Shown piece after piece: positions 33,880-44,880 of a DNA stretch of 64,000 nt. The stretch's first letter is position 1. Each line of letters starts with the position of its first letter. Origin of the DNA: Clarireedia homoeocarpa (taxonomy: Eukaryota > Ascomycota > Leotiomycetes > Helotiales > Rutstroemiaceae); assembly GCA_001465935.1 (NCBI GenBank), contig LNKV01000031.1, positions 271,871 through 335,870 of the forward strand. The letters are read 5' to 3'. A program made the translations under genes and the position numbers. The notes under the pieces were generated by a model that saw nothing but the letters and a program-made list of their open reading frames with translations, made no database searches and was not told the DNA's origin.

Positions 33880-35078
33880 GGCTATGGTATTGCAGATGTT
33901 GAGACTCTTATAAGAGACCGGCCGACGCGGCGAGCTTGTCCCCATGGATTAGAATCCGATATTATTCCACCTCTCCGAGGAAAAGAAGTGTCTGGAGTCG
34001 AAGCCGGTACTGGTACTGGCAGGCGAAAGCTTTGCAGATGTGGAAGAGAATTACCTTCAAAGTTCATCACGTAGGTATAGCGGATACAAATAACCTGTAT
34101 TGTATAGCTGATCGGCTGCTTTGGAACAGTTTCATATTCGCCCTTGTCAGACATGGTAGGCTGGAATATAGTGATGAATTCAAATATAAGTATCCCACTC
34201 GTGAAGGCACAGATGTTGATGATAGTTGGCTTTGTGATAAGATGGAAGAAGCGTATGACAGTCAGCTAGGCTCTCCACCTTGGTTTCCATATCGTAGGAT
34301 CAGCTTTGCAACATATCTGAGAGTCAGTCCAGCGCACTTAATCGAATACAATGATGTTTAAGCTAACTTGGCCTCAGCGGGAAGAACTTGCCACTGTTAG
34401 TGATCTCCCCCAAAGTTTCTTCTCATCCATAGACACTGACTTAACCATCCCCACTTCAATAGCACCACGATGTAAAAGACTGGGGTGTATATACTACAGC
34501 CAAAATCGGTTTCCTCAGGACTAGAGATATCCAATCTAAAAGTATCTTTAGACGGCATTATCGTTTCCCTTCAGACTATAATGAACTAGCCGAAAGAAGA
34601 CTATGGATGTCAAAACTCGACGATCTAATTCGAAAAGTCAACGGCCACGGCAGATTCATTATTGAAATTGAAGAAGAGCCAAACTTCAAGTATTTATCCA
34701 TCATCTCATCCTTTATCCCCAATCCTAACGACTTATAGTTTCTACCTAATTCTTCTTCTCTTTGCTATCCTCTTCAGTGTTCTTGCTGGAGTAGTGTACG
34801 GCTTGCTAAGGAAAAATATCTCCGAAGCTATGACGCTCTCTAGTTTCATAGTTGCTGTTGCGGCGATGATACTTGCCTTCCTAGCTGTTGGAGAGCATTT
34901 TGGGCTCCAGAAACTGGATAGTGAAATTGCTTTTGATTACAATTCAGAGAGTGGAGATTTTGATTTGGCCAATGGTATCAAAATGGGAATGTTGGATGCA
35001 AATGATGCTGCTGCTTTGGCGAAGTCGAGGCGTAGATCAGAGAGTAGATATAGAGATGATGAAATAAATAGCAAATAA
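33880..35078 (+). CDS. Uncharacterised fungal membrane protein, 5' end unresolved
   Basis: Exons inferred: about 33880-34068, 34127-34322, 34378-34395 (18 nt), 34463-34689, 34739-35078. The frame opens inside or just beyond the repeat island (VETLIRDRPTRRACPHGLES) without an ATG; an AG at 33891-33892 could be an acceptor from a lost or distant first exon. Notable blocks are GKEVSGVEAGTGTGRRKLCRCGRELPS, quoted in part, SDEFKYKYPTREGTDVDDSW, and DVKDWGVYTTAKIGFLRTRD. The last exon has two transmembrane segments (YLILLLFAILFSVLAGVVYGL and LSSFIVAVAAMILAFLAVG) and a basic tail. The apparent frame break at 34070 is resolved by a 59-nt GTAGGT...ACAG intron. Either the gene is 5'-truncated by repeat insertion, or the start lies upstream. 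Confidence 0.5.
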
Positions 35079-36381
35079 GATAGTAGGGCTTATCAAGTTC
35101 CAAAAAAATAAATATTCTAAAATACAGTAAACAGTCAGCTTTACAGGAAAACTCATTCTCAGTGACTCCGGACAGCATCTGCGCGTGAATTGATTTCAGC
35201 GAGGAAGATTAAACTTAGTAAGGCTGCTTCAACTATCTCCAAGAAAGAAAAGAATCGTGAATGTGCACTAACTATCAAATTTTGGAAAGTTGTTTGTTTG
35301 ATATATCGCATGTCATATTCATGATTTATCAGCCGAGAACAGTATAACGGGAACAAGCATGATAAAGTGATGCGAGGCCAGGTCATTGCTATATGTAGAA
35401 TTGCGATCGTTGAGAAATAAGTTTATGACTGGCGGTTTTCCTCAGATTCTAGCTCCACATCTTTTCTTTGATACCAAGTACTTCTGCCCACGATACTGTC
35501 ACTACTATATTTGCCGCCTTATTCTGTATGCAAACCATCACTTTTTCCGCTCTATTCCTCTATGTCGAGGCGGTGAGAATGCAGGATGAAGCAGATTCTA
35601 ACCTTTTTGTTATTGCGTTTATGCAATTATCCGGTGGTTCTTTGACGATGTTTGCCGACCTTCTTGGCTACCTGGTACTTCAGTTAAGCTTTCACCCGCC
35701 ATTGGTGATGATGCAGCAATTGAGCAAAGCTCCAATGCTCATTTGTCAAATCCTGTGAGAGAATAAAGCCAGAAGGACCTTGCAGGATTGTATTTGAACT
35801 TCGACATTTGTTTCCCATCTCCTTCCCCTCCGCACTTATTCCACCTCTAACAACGACAGTTTCGCGATTAGAAAGATAAGACACAATCCTCAAATTTTTA
35901 AAACAATGTCCGTCAACGCCATGATAGCTTACGATGAGTAGTGGCATCTGCCGGTATGTTCATACCAGCTTTGCGTCTCCACACACTAACATCGACGCAT
36001 TCTTTAGAAGTTTAGATACCGCAGATAGCTTTTCGGCACTGCCTACCCACCGAAATCATCGAAACACAGCAGAGCTATTTCAACCTCTCAATTAGATACA
36101 TCAGAAACATCAAACCTGTCTCATGCGACAATCGTGGGGGAGGGTCCAGATTCCATTGCACAATATCAGCTGGTTGCAGGTATCGAACAAAGCTCGGAAG
36201 ACGAAGCGGAGAGATTATTCTCGAAATTTCTCAGGAGATTATGCTGTCGACAATTCCCAACTACAGGAATGGAGATGAAAAATAGAACATCACATTGTTT
36301 GCCTTGGAAGGTACGTAGCAAATTGTATGTTATTAGAGCAGAGGTCACAACAGCCCTTGAAGCACCCTCAAACGTTCGCTT
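35079..36381. other. Spacer with short open frames, probable gene debris
   Basis: 1.3 kb. A plus-strand frame at 35468-35758 contains hydrophobic stretches (TTIFAALFCMQTITFSALFLYVEA, LTMFADLLGYLVLQL), and one at 36134-36385 has EDEAERLFSKFLRRL. Neither has clean ends or recognised domains. Likely decayed coding sequence. Confidence 0.3.
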
Positions 36382-36741
36382 TTGAGCCACCTTCTGATGA
36401 TCCGCCCTCCGGCGCACCTGTCTCTTGCCAGTATGATGAGTATGCTAAAGAAGCAAAAGGACGACTTCCCTTCGCTATGGATTCGAAAGGTCTTTGTCAT
36501 CGCGGCTTATAATGATGCAAACAACCACCCAATTCCCAAAGTTGCCCTCTGCACGATAGACACTGGTAATCTGCAGGGTAACATAGTCTCTAGAGACTTT
36601 GTTGAAAGTCAACTGGGATTTCCACAATCGAGCTTCCGTAAACTAACGGCGGAAGGAAAAAAAGGGAGCCGTGGGGATCACAAATCACACGTTTGTGTCG
36701 CAATACAACTGGCCGCTGCAAACTTGCAATGGTGGTTGTGA
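36382..36741 (+). pseudogene. Remnant of a retropepsin-like (DTG) fungal protein
   Basis: The frame contains VALCTIDTGNLQGNIVSRDFVE followed by LGFPQSSFRKLTAEGKKG; the quoted core is hydrophobic-Asp-Thr-Gly, as in retroviral-type aspartyl proteases. Downstream the frame degenerates (GSRGDHKSHVCVAIQ) and stops without the second half of a retropepsin fold. An overlapping frame to the left (PPSDDPPSGAPVSCQYDEY) could be its upstream part, displaced by a frameshift. It is either a relic of a retroelement protease or a broken copy of a domesticated family. The DTG call is visual; the rest is inference. Confidence 0.35.
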
Positions 36742-37059
36742 AGAAGATGAATTAATTATCCGACGATATTGTGTTGATGAGAACGAGGATGGGATTCGAG
36801 GAGGGCACGGAGGGGTTGCGTTGCTGTGAAGGTCCGTGCACGCCAATGACGATGGCTGGATGATCCAAATGTGCAGGAACGCAAGAAACCGATCTCACTT
36901 GTTTTGCTTTCCTACTATAGACCTCCAACCTGCCTACCTACCCCTCATACCCCCATTCCCAGTCAACGACCACCGACAGGCTATTATCGGAACAGCAACT
37001 ATCTGCGCAGTCATTTCTGAACAAAAGGCAGCTCTTGACAGAGCTCGCGGCTGTGCATA
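36742..37059. other. Promoter region of the sorting nexin gene
   Basis: 318 bp between the DTG remnant and the sorting nexin start codon. No distinct element seen. Confidence 0.35.
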
Positions 37060-39226
37060 ATGTGGAACGATGAAGACAATAACCCATACGGAACGAGCTT
37101 TGAACGGCGTGACTCGATAACTTCTTCGATAGCAAATCCGAACTCACCTGGGTCTCGTAAGTCCTTCATTTCTCAGGCTCGGTCGTTTTTTTTTTTCATG
37201 ATAAATTCTATTTAATTTTACGGAGATCCGGGCGCTGACGAGGAGGATTGGGAATTTGTAGCAGACCATGGTTTTGGCGGGCCGCGCACTCCCTCTACAC
37301 TCAGCGAGAACCACGATAACGATGGAGATCAACCCCCCCCAACCTTCAACACGAGTGATGCTGGAAGCGATGAGGATTATGGAGAGGCCTCGCAAGCCAC
37401 AAGGAGACAGAAGAAGGGAGGCTATGATAGTCGCATCGAGCAAATCCTCTACGAAAACCCGGATCTACCTATATTGATCGTTGATGCTGGGAAGAGTTCT
37501 GAAAGTGGGGGAAAGTATATCGTGTATACAATTAGAACTGGAGTACGAGCTAGATATCAGGCAAATTGCTAAACACTGACATTCTGGTAGGATCTAGAAG
37601 TTCGTCGGCGCTATTCTGAGTTTGCATCTCTAAGAGATGCCCTCGCCAGGTTACATCCTACCTTGATCATCCCGCCGATTCCCGAGAAACATACAATGGC
37701 AGACTATGCTGCGAATCCAACAAAGGCGAAACAGGACCAGCAAATAATAGACCTCCGGAAGCGTATGTTGGCTGTGTTTTTGAACCGGTGCAGGAGAATG
37801 GAGGAGGTACGGAACGATGGGGTTTGGTGGAGATTCCTTGACCCAAATGCGAGCTGGGTAAGTTTGTGGGCAGAGTTTGCAAAGATTCGCATTCTAATGG
37901 CTATCAGAACGAAGTTCTTCATTCGCATCCTATTGCTTCAATCCCAAAATCGAACATGAAAGCCCCACCACTCGACCCTGCGAACCCTACACCTGCTCAC
38001 GCATTCCTCCCTGTCCCTGCATCCTCTGCAAAACTTAGAGCTGCTGCGACAACTGCTACGAATGCTCAAGGAATGCTAGCACAACCTTCCGAATACGCTG
38101 CGGCTCCTTCGACCGCGGCGCATACGATTCCTGGACCGCAACTTTTCGGTAGATTTCCCCCAGAAAATGCGCACTTAAGCGAGCAAGAACTGGATCCTTA
38201 CTTCATTAGCTTTGAGTCTGCAACGAAGGATCTCGAGTTACTGTTGACTGGACCTATCGAGAGGGTTAACCGGAGGACTTTGACACATCTGACTGCGTTG
38301 TCCTCGGATCTGGCTGAGCTTGGTGCTAGATTTAACGGCTTTTCCTTATCAGAACCATCGGCATCCCTGGCGGCAGCTATTGAACGAGTGGGTCAAGCAG
38401 TTGATTCTTCATACATCGCTACCGAGGAGCTTTCTGCTTCCCTAGGCGCAAGCTTTGCTGAACCAATGAGGGAGAGCGCGCAATTCGCAGGGGTGGTTCG
38501 TAGTGTCCTTCGCTATCGGGTATTGAAGAGGGTCCAGCAAGAAATGACGAATGAGGATTTAGCGAAGAAGAGGGCTCTGCTAGAGTCATTGGAAAGAAGT
38601 GAAACTGAAGCAAAAAGGATCGACCAATATCTGAACAGCAGCGGAACTGCTAATATACCACGGCGATCAAATTCTTTAGCACACGAACCACCTCAGTCGA
38701 GACGCGAGACAGTACAAGATGATACTGCGTCAATCGACTCCGACTTTCCTCCTACCCATGGCGAAACGCCGTCCGCATCTCAAGGTGTCCCACAGACCGA
38801 AGAAATTCCTCCTACGCACCGAAAAAGTTCAAGTGGAAACTTCATCACTAACAAAATCTTTGGCCGTATTAGCCATGCAGTTCATGGCGTTGTTGATGTC
38901 GATCCTGAACGAACACGAAGAGATCAAATCGGAAAGACGCGAGAGTCCATCTCACAGTTGGAGCAAGCCCAACACGCATCAGAACAAGATGTCCGGGACG
39001 CAAGCGCTGGTGTACTAAAAGACCTAAAACGATTTCAGCTGGAGAAAGAAGATGATTTGAAGAGATACATGGTAAGCAGATCCACTTTTTTTACAATGTA
39101 TCTTTGACCATCCAAACTAACCCATCTTAGCTTGCATACGCTAGGAGTCAAATCGAATGGGCCAAGAAGAACAAGGAGACATGGGAAGAGGCGAAGGCTG
39201 AGGTGGATAAGATAGAAAATAATTGA
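37060..39226 (+). CDS. SNX41: Sorting nexin, SNX41/Atg20 type (PX-BAR)
   Basis: Five exons: 37060-37156, 37226-37542, 37591-37857, 37908-39071, 39131-39226; phases close to 646 aa. The N-terminus is acidic and polar. A PX domain spans roughly residues 95-225: DLPILIVDAGKSSESGGKYIVYTI (quoted in part), the phosphoinositide-binding RRRYSEFASLRDAL, HPTLIIPPIPEKH and LNRCRRM. After NEVLHSHPIASIPKSN, typical of this subgroup, comes the helical BAR-like region (ERVNRRTLTHLTALSSDLAELG, ERVGQAVDSS, then RDQIGKTRESISQLEQAQH), interrupted by a Ser/Pro-rich insert. In yeast, Snx41 and Snx42/Atg20 retrieve SNAREs from endosomes and support selective autophagy. The choice between Snx41 and Atg20 rests on overall style, so the symbol is tentative while the family is certain. 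Confidence 0.9.
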
Positions 39227-40240
39227 TATGGGTGAGAGAGCATGTATGAGCAACTTTTTGTCAGATGAGGTAATATTGATACTGGCTTTCAAGATCCCAT
39301 CTACAAAGGGGAGTTTAGGTGAGCTTAGGCACTTTATGTACTTATGAATGAGAGAAGTGCCAGCGCAGCGTTGCGTGGGGTTTAGAGCATCATACCCGGG
39401 TGATGATATGAATGGGGCCGGGTTTGTAGTATGAATGAATTACGTGGACTAAATGGATTAGTAGTTACGGTTCAAGTTTGGTGTTGTGGGCGAATGATTT
39501 CTATTTTTTTCTTCATTGTTTGTGGTGAGAATGTGGTGAGATGAGGGCGTGGTCTGATGATGAGGGATAGAGGATTTATGCTGCATGGTTTCATCAGGTC
39601 CCTCACTGCATTAGCATGGGGTGTTTTGTCTACATTCGCTTTCCATCAGCAAAAGCAGCGGCCACTAAGGAGGTCCTTTGCTTTCACCAACTTCCGCTCA
39701 TATAAGGTGAATAGCTAGTCACTATCAAAAAGACCGGCCACGAAGGAGGTCTTTCACTCTCCCCAACTTCCGCTTATATAAGGAGAATGGCTAGTCGCTA
39801 GCAAATGCGGAGGGAGGAGAAGATTATTTATCTCCTAAAACAATTTCGTGCGAAGGGAGGCGAGGGAAATAGCGGTTGAGGGCAAGAAGTGTTAAGTGGA
39901 GAAATAGCGTTCGAATTCGGAATGTAACTTTCGGGTAAATCTACGGGAGACGAAACCAGCGCCACACACGCCACACACGCCACATAGGTGGAAGCCACAA
40001 GCTCAGCGCACGGACACATAGCTGATCTGGGGTAATTATGGCACTCGAGCAGGGTTCCTTGCCTTTGTTGACTGATGACGTAGAATCATATCATCATCAT
40101 CCCGAGGTTCTCCATGTGAAGTTCGAACTAATCATATTTCCCCTCTATAACAAGGGGTCGTATTAATACAGATTATTATTTCAGTTGGGCTTTATAAATC
40201 TCACTCATATCGACACTGGTGAAAGCAAGGCGACGAAATC
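39227..40240. other. Spacer with a diverged tandem duplication; promoter of the carrier gene
   Basis: 1.0 kb. Contains the duplicated segment at 39659-39803 and, 40-50 bp before the next ATG, a TATAAAT at 40193-40199. A (CACACACGC)-type triplet repeat lies near 39963-39985. Confidence 0.5.
39659..39803 (+). repeat. Diverged ~70-bp tandem duplication
   Basis: Copies at about 39659-39730 and 39735-39803 both start CGGCCAC.AAGGAGGTC and contain CCAACTTCCGCT.ATATAAGG and GGCTAGTC-like ends. About one base in five differs. Each copy carries a TATA-like ATATAAGG. Function unknown. Confidence 0.6.
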
Positions 40241-42027
40241 ATGGCGAACGTGTACAACAGTCAGCTGGTACGCGGTCGCTCCTCGTTCGTCATTAAAATT
40301 CATATTGACAAGATATCTAGGATGCATTCACTCTCTACCACAAGAACAATGAAGAATCAAATTCCTCCTCGGCCGTCTCTACTGCTCTTCCAGCACTCGG
40401 CCATGCTCTAAGCGGCGCAACTGGAACAGCTATCTCCAATCTCTGCATCTACCCCCTCGACCTAATAATAACCCGCCTCCAAGTTCAACGCGCCCTCAGT
40501 AACACCAATCAATCCTCCACTTCTACCTCTCTCGCGAGTTCACAATCCCAGAGATACACCTCCGTGATCGACGCCTTCCAAAAGATCTACAGCGAAGAAG
40601 GAGGTCTTTCCGCCCTTTACTCTGGCGTTCTTCAAGACACGTCGAAGTCCATCGCTGACTCCTTCCTCTTCTTCCTTTTTTACGGCTATATCCGAACCCA
40701 ACGTCTTCATTCTCATAATTTCACATCCAAAGATGCGCTTCCGGTTCTCGAAGAACTGGGCGTGGGGGCGTTGGCGGGAGCAATTAGTAAATTCCTCACC
40801 ACGCCCCTCGCCAATGTGGTTGTAAGAAAGCAAACGCATTCCATGACGAGCTCGAATAGCAAGTCCCCTTCGCTTTCAGCCATTATGCAGTCAATTATGG
40901 AGAAGAAAGGATTGGCAGGATTTTGGTCCGGTTATAGTGCTAGTTTGATCTTGACGCTGAATCCAAGTTTGACGTTTTTCTTATTTGAGTTTTTCAAGAA
41001 ATCTCTTATCCCAAGCCATAGGAGAAATGATCCGGGAACCACTACTACGTTTCTTCTGGCTGCAATGTCTAAAGCCATCGCATCATCAATCACATACCCC
41101 TTCTCGCTCGCCAAATCCCGTGCCCAAGTCTCAGGGCATGCACCGATCCGCGATTCCACGATTTCGAATCTAAAACGCGATGCCAATGCTGCGACCAGTT
41201 CAAATCAGTCGAAGAAAGACATCGGGAGAGATGCAGAGAAACATCTTCAGGATGCAGGTCGACAGGTGAAGAGAAACTCGGTGTTTAGTTTGATAGCAAG
41301 GATATACAGAGAGGAGGGCCTAGGGGCGCTGTATGAGGGAATTGGAGGAGAGATTCTAAAGGGTTTCTTGGGCCATGGATTGACGATGATCGTGAAAGAT
41401 AGGGTGCATGAGGTTATTTTGAGTTTGTACTTCTGGGTTCTGAAGATGTTGAAAAGGATGCCTGGCAAGGAGGAGGTTCAGGAGATGGTTGTCGAGAGGA
41501 CGGAGAAGACGGCGGAGAAGGTGAAGGAAGGAGGGGATGGAGCCATACAGAGTGCAAAGGGGGTAGGGGAGAGAGTTATTGGCGGTGCAAGAGATGTTGG
41601 GGAGAAAGTAGGCCTTCCTACTAGCGCGGAGCAAGTCAGCGTAGTAGGGAACAACATTGCGGAGACCGCGAAATCAACCACAAGCAAAGCTGTCGATGCA
41701 GCTAAGGATATGAGCGACAAAATCACGTCGGGCACTACAGATAAGACAAAAGGATTTAGAGAAACAACTGGTGTAGTAGGTGAAAATATCTCGGAGAAAG
41801 CAACTCAGGTGGACGATTACACGAGGAAGGAAGCGGGGCACTTATTAGGAAATGCGGGGGAGCAGTTGGGCGGAAAGGTCGATGTGGCGGGTGCGAGTGG
41901 GTATGCGAAGGAGGAGAAGGGAAATCTTTTGGGGAATGCGGGGGAGATGTTGGGGGAAAAGATTGAGGAGGTGGGGAAAGGGGTCAAGGAGGCTAGTGGG
42001 CATGGGACTAGGAATGGAGAGGAGTAA
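40241..42027 (+). CDS. Peroxisomal membrane carrier (PMP47/Ant1-like) with LEA-like C-terminal extension
   Basis: Two exons, 40241-40267 and 40321-42027; 577 aa. The first 385 or so residues are a mitochondrial-carrier-family protein: three repeats, with YPLDLIITRLQVQRA in the first, TPLANVVVRKQ in the second and YPFSLAKSRAQ in the third, and GGLSALYSGVLQD and GLAGFWSGYSASL after repeats one and two. The degenerate third signature and the ALGHALSGATGTAISNLCIYPL start fit the PMP47/Ant1 group, which imports ATP or related nucleotides into peroxisomes. From about residue 390 a hydrophilic Lys/Glu/Ala/Gly-rich tail follows, with amphipathic LEA-like repeats (EKTAEKVKEGGDGAIQSAKG, GHLLGNAGEQLGGK, GNLLGNAGEMLGEK). 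Family members are normally 310-350 aa, so this tail of nearly 190 residues is extra. It is in the same open frame, with no splice or stop between. Confidence 0.88.
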
Positions 42028-42454
42028 GGAGTTGGGAAATTGGGAAAGAACAGGGTATGGTGGCAAAACATTATCCTGGGAAGGGGACGTTAAAATTGTA
42101 TACATATTTGTCTGAGGGCGCTTCATGAGGAAATGTAATGTTTAGCTAATTCACTTGTACATATTTTGGTGATAGCTATTGAATTTAGCATTCGATCTTA
42201 AATGTTCTCTGATTAGTTTTTCCGGTTAGTTTACTCTGTTCAGTGTAGAAGAAATAACCTGATTTGGAACAATATATCTGAACAACTTCTTTCCTGACCA
42301 ATGCTCGAACAACGTGTCGAATATTTAACAGTACATTCTAAAGTGTATAAATAGCATTCTTTTTTCATTTTTAATAGTTGATTAATTGATATATGTGACA
42401 AAAGTTCATCGAACATACTAGAACTTCACTCAAAAACGTAGACCTAATAGCACT
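42028..42454. other. Intergenic, 427 bp, AT-rich
   Basis: 3' region of the carrier and promoter of the next gene. No specific element recognised. Confidence 0.4.
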
Positions 42455-43441
42455 ATGGAGACCAGTTCCGAAAGGCCTCCAGAACTTGCCAGATTAACCA
42501 AAGAAAATCTGAAAGCGTTAGAAGAAATGCACCGAACGATAAACGGTGAATCTACGTCCACGGTAGCCGGAGGCTCAAGGACAGATTCTAGCTTCCCGCG
42601 TCTTACATTTGAAAATGGCATCCTTGATACACTGCACTCCACGCCCCCTGGAAACTTTGATTATCTACAAGATCGCCTCGACAGAGAACGCAACTCGCCG
42701 CCGCCGACCAAGTCAGAGTATGATTATTTTGTCTATGAAATAATGGGAGCTCCTGATAAGATGGCAATACTACACATTTTGTCCAAGTTCCTCAGAGATT
42801 TCGAACCAGGTTATGCTCGTGCGGTTGAGCAAGCATTCGATGACTTTCCCAAGAACATCGGGTTTAATGATGGGCTTCCAGTTGCAAAGCCACAATTCTG
42901 TGAAGGCCTTCTTACATCAGAATTCGAACCATTTCCGATCCGTTACAAGCTTGGGGGGCCCGCTGTTCCCATAGCATCTTTAAACCCTCCAACTTTACCA
43001 CATCTGGCTGGGGAGGTCGAAGAGCCAGAGACGGATGTGCTATTGGCGACGGCAAAAGCTGCATATGATGGTGCTTGTATGGTATATGGCAGATGCAAGG
43101 CGAGGGAATTCCTCGAAGATGCTGATCCTGTCGGTCATGCATTTGTTTCGACGTTTGTAATTAACGGGGGTATTCTTAATATCTTTGCGAACTATTCACT
43201 TGAAACCCCAGCCGGAACCAAATATCACCAATGTCTTATCTCGAGCTCGTCACTCATGGAGAGCTATGAGGATTTCAAAAAAGCTGTGCGGCGTTTGAGG
43301 AATATGCAGGATGATGCTAAAGAAGTCGCGGAGAAGTTGAAGGGCGAGCTATGTGAGAAGTGGATACTGCATTATCAACTCGTGCTCCAAGGATACAGGA
43401 GACTGGCAAAACAGGAGACTGGCAACACTACCGATACCTGA
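42455..43441 (+). CDS. Fungal-specific protein of an expanded uncharacterised family
   Basis: Single exon, 328 aa. Start ATG at 42455 after an AT-rich leader. The N-terminal 90 residues are polar and variable. The conserved core runs from about residue 140: FNDGLPVAKPQFCEGL, LPHLAGEVEEPETD, AAYDGACMVYGRCKA, GHAFVSTFVINGGILNIFANY, YHQCLISSSSLMESYEDFKKAVRRLRNMQ (last one quoted in part). I recall this pattern from many paralogous Pezizomycotina proteins in accessory regions. Alternating strands with conserved acidic positions and E.K/E..E groups would be compatible with a nuclease-like fold, but I cannot demonstrate that. No signal peptide or membrane span. Function unknown. Confidence 0.7.
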   Translation: METSSERPPELARLTKENLKALEEMHRTINGESTSTVAGGSRTDSSFPRLTFENGILDTLHSTPPGNFDYLQDRLDRERNSPPPTKSEYDYFVYEIMGAPDKMAILHILSKFLRDFEPGYARAVEQAFDDFPKNIGFNDGLPVAKPQFCEGLLTSEFEPFPIRYKLGGPAVPIASLNPPTLPHLAGEVEEPETDVLLATAKAAYDGACMVYGRCKAREFLEDADPVGHAFVSTFVINGGILNIFANYSLETPAGTKYHQCLISSSSLMESYEDFKKAVRRLRNMQDDAKEVAEKLKGELCEKWILHYQLVLQGYRRLAKQETGNTTDT

Positions 43442-43704
43442 TGATTTAATTTACTCGCGGAGTACTTGAAAAGTTTGCTAACAAAGGAAGGGAATAAGTG
43501 CTCTGTGCAAGACTTAGCTACGAACAGTATGTCCGCACTGTCGTCTGTGAATTTCTAGGAAATCATGTTTCATTATAACGCCAACACATCTTACTATCTG
43601 CGTGCTCATACTCTGAATCACGTATTCAAATCAAGAATTATATATTTATTATACACTCTACGTGCCCTATACTCCGTCTAGTAAATGCAAATACACTCCC
43701 ATCC

Positions 43705-44880
43705 CTAACACTGAAAATTCACCCCCGTCTTCTCAACTCTATTTCCTCCTACACTAGCAAACCCCGTGCCCTCACTCTTAATCTCCACCAACCCTGGCTT
43801 AATCTTCTCTTTCTCCTTCTCCTTTCCGTCTTTTTCTTTCCCACCTTTCTCCTTGCCCTTCAGCTCCGTCAAATCAGCCTCACAAACATAACACAGCACT
43901 CTACTCTGATCCACCTCGGGCGCGTGCGGATCCTGCACTGCGCTCGGCGTCATGAATTTCGACACGCAACTTTTACACACGACGTGGCCGCAGGGCTTTG
44001 CAAGCATGGCTTTGGAGGTGTTGGTTAGGGGTTTGCTGCAGGAGGGGCAGATTCTTTGGGGAGTTTTGGCTCCTGAGGTGCATGAGGGGTTGCTGGAAGA
44101 GGAAGTGGTGGAATTGGTGTCTTCGGTGAACTGAACGGTGATGAGGGTGTGTAGGGAGTAGGGGTGAGGGGAGTCATGTGGAGAGGCGGGGCAGACGGGA
44201 GATTGTTTGGTCTTTTTGATGATGGTGTGGAGGGTATTGGATGTGTTTGAGGAAGGGGTGACTGATGGAACCCAAAAGGAGGGAAGAGTGGTTTTGGATG
44301 CCTAGATTTGTTAGTCTTTACTGTCGCCATAATACAAACAATGAATACGTACCTTCTCATCATCAAGAGCTTTCCTAGCCTTCGTCCTCTCATCCTGAGC
44401 GATTCTAAGCAACTCATCCTCATCCAACTCAAACTTCCTTTTCTCCCCCCTCTTCCCCACAACATCCTCCTCGACCATGATCTTCCCCCCTTCCCGCCCA
44501 ACAATCTTTCCGCCGCCCTTAGCCTCTAATCCCATTTGCACTTTCTCAAATTCCTTCACCGCTCTCTCTCTCGCCTCCGCATCCTCCCTCATCCTATCTT
44601 CTTCGGCATCCTTTTCTTCTTTTTCCTTGTTCTTCTCTGCTCGCTTGATCTCTTTCTTCTGAGTGAGAATATTGCTTAGCGCGCATTCGCGACAGAAGAT
44701 GTCGCCATGTGGGCAAGAGACGGGGGAGCGAGCGGGAAGCAGACACAGGCGACATGATGCAAAGGGAAGGAAGGAATCGCGAGATAGGCGGGCACTATTA
44801 GATGTCCAGGCTGATCTGGCCATTTCCCGCTCATGGGATGTGAAGACCGCGCGGGATGTGTTGCGCTTGCTGTGAGACAT
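43705..44880 (-). CDS. NOSIP-like RING/U-box E3 ubiquitin ligase
   Basis: Two exons, 44880-44353 and 44301-43705, joined in phase 0; 374 aa. The start is the NOSIP signature region: MSHSKRNTSRAVFTSHE and ARLSRDSFLPFASCRLCLLPARSPVSCPHGDIFCRECALSNILTQKKEIKR (shown only to mark the split first RING, with CRLC, CPHG and CREC). A long Lys/Glu coiled coil follows. The C-terminal half contains the second zinc-free or RING-like half: CPSCSKPLTN, KPCGHVVCKSCVSKFM and VLCYVCEADL. Human NOSIP is an E3 ligase and a late spliceosome-associated factor; fungal homologues are nuclear and poorly studied. The low-complexity KEKGGKEKDGKEKEKEK stretch near the end is a local expansion. Confidence 0.92.

Noticed and set aside
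33936..34100. Apparent frameshift in the 33880-35078 gene
   Set aside because: A 59-nt intron with GTAGGT donor and ACAG acceptor (34069-34127 region) restores phase, so a pseudogene call is not needed for this reason.
39659..39803. Compensatory base changes in a stem between the two duplicated copies
   Set aside because: When the copies are aligned base by base the changed positions do not pair in both copies, so covariation is not supported.
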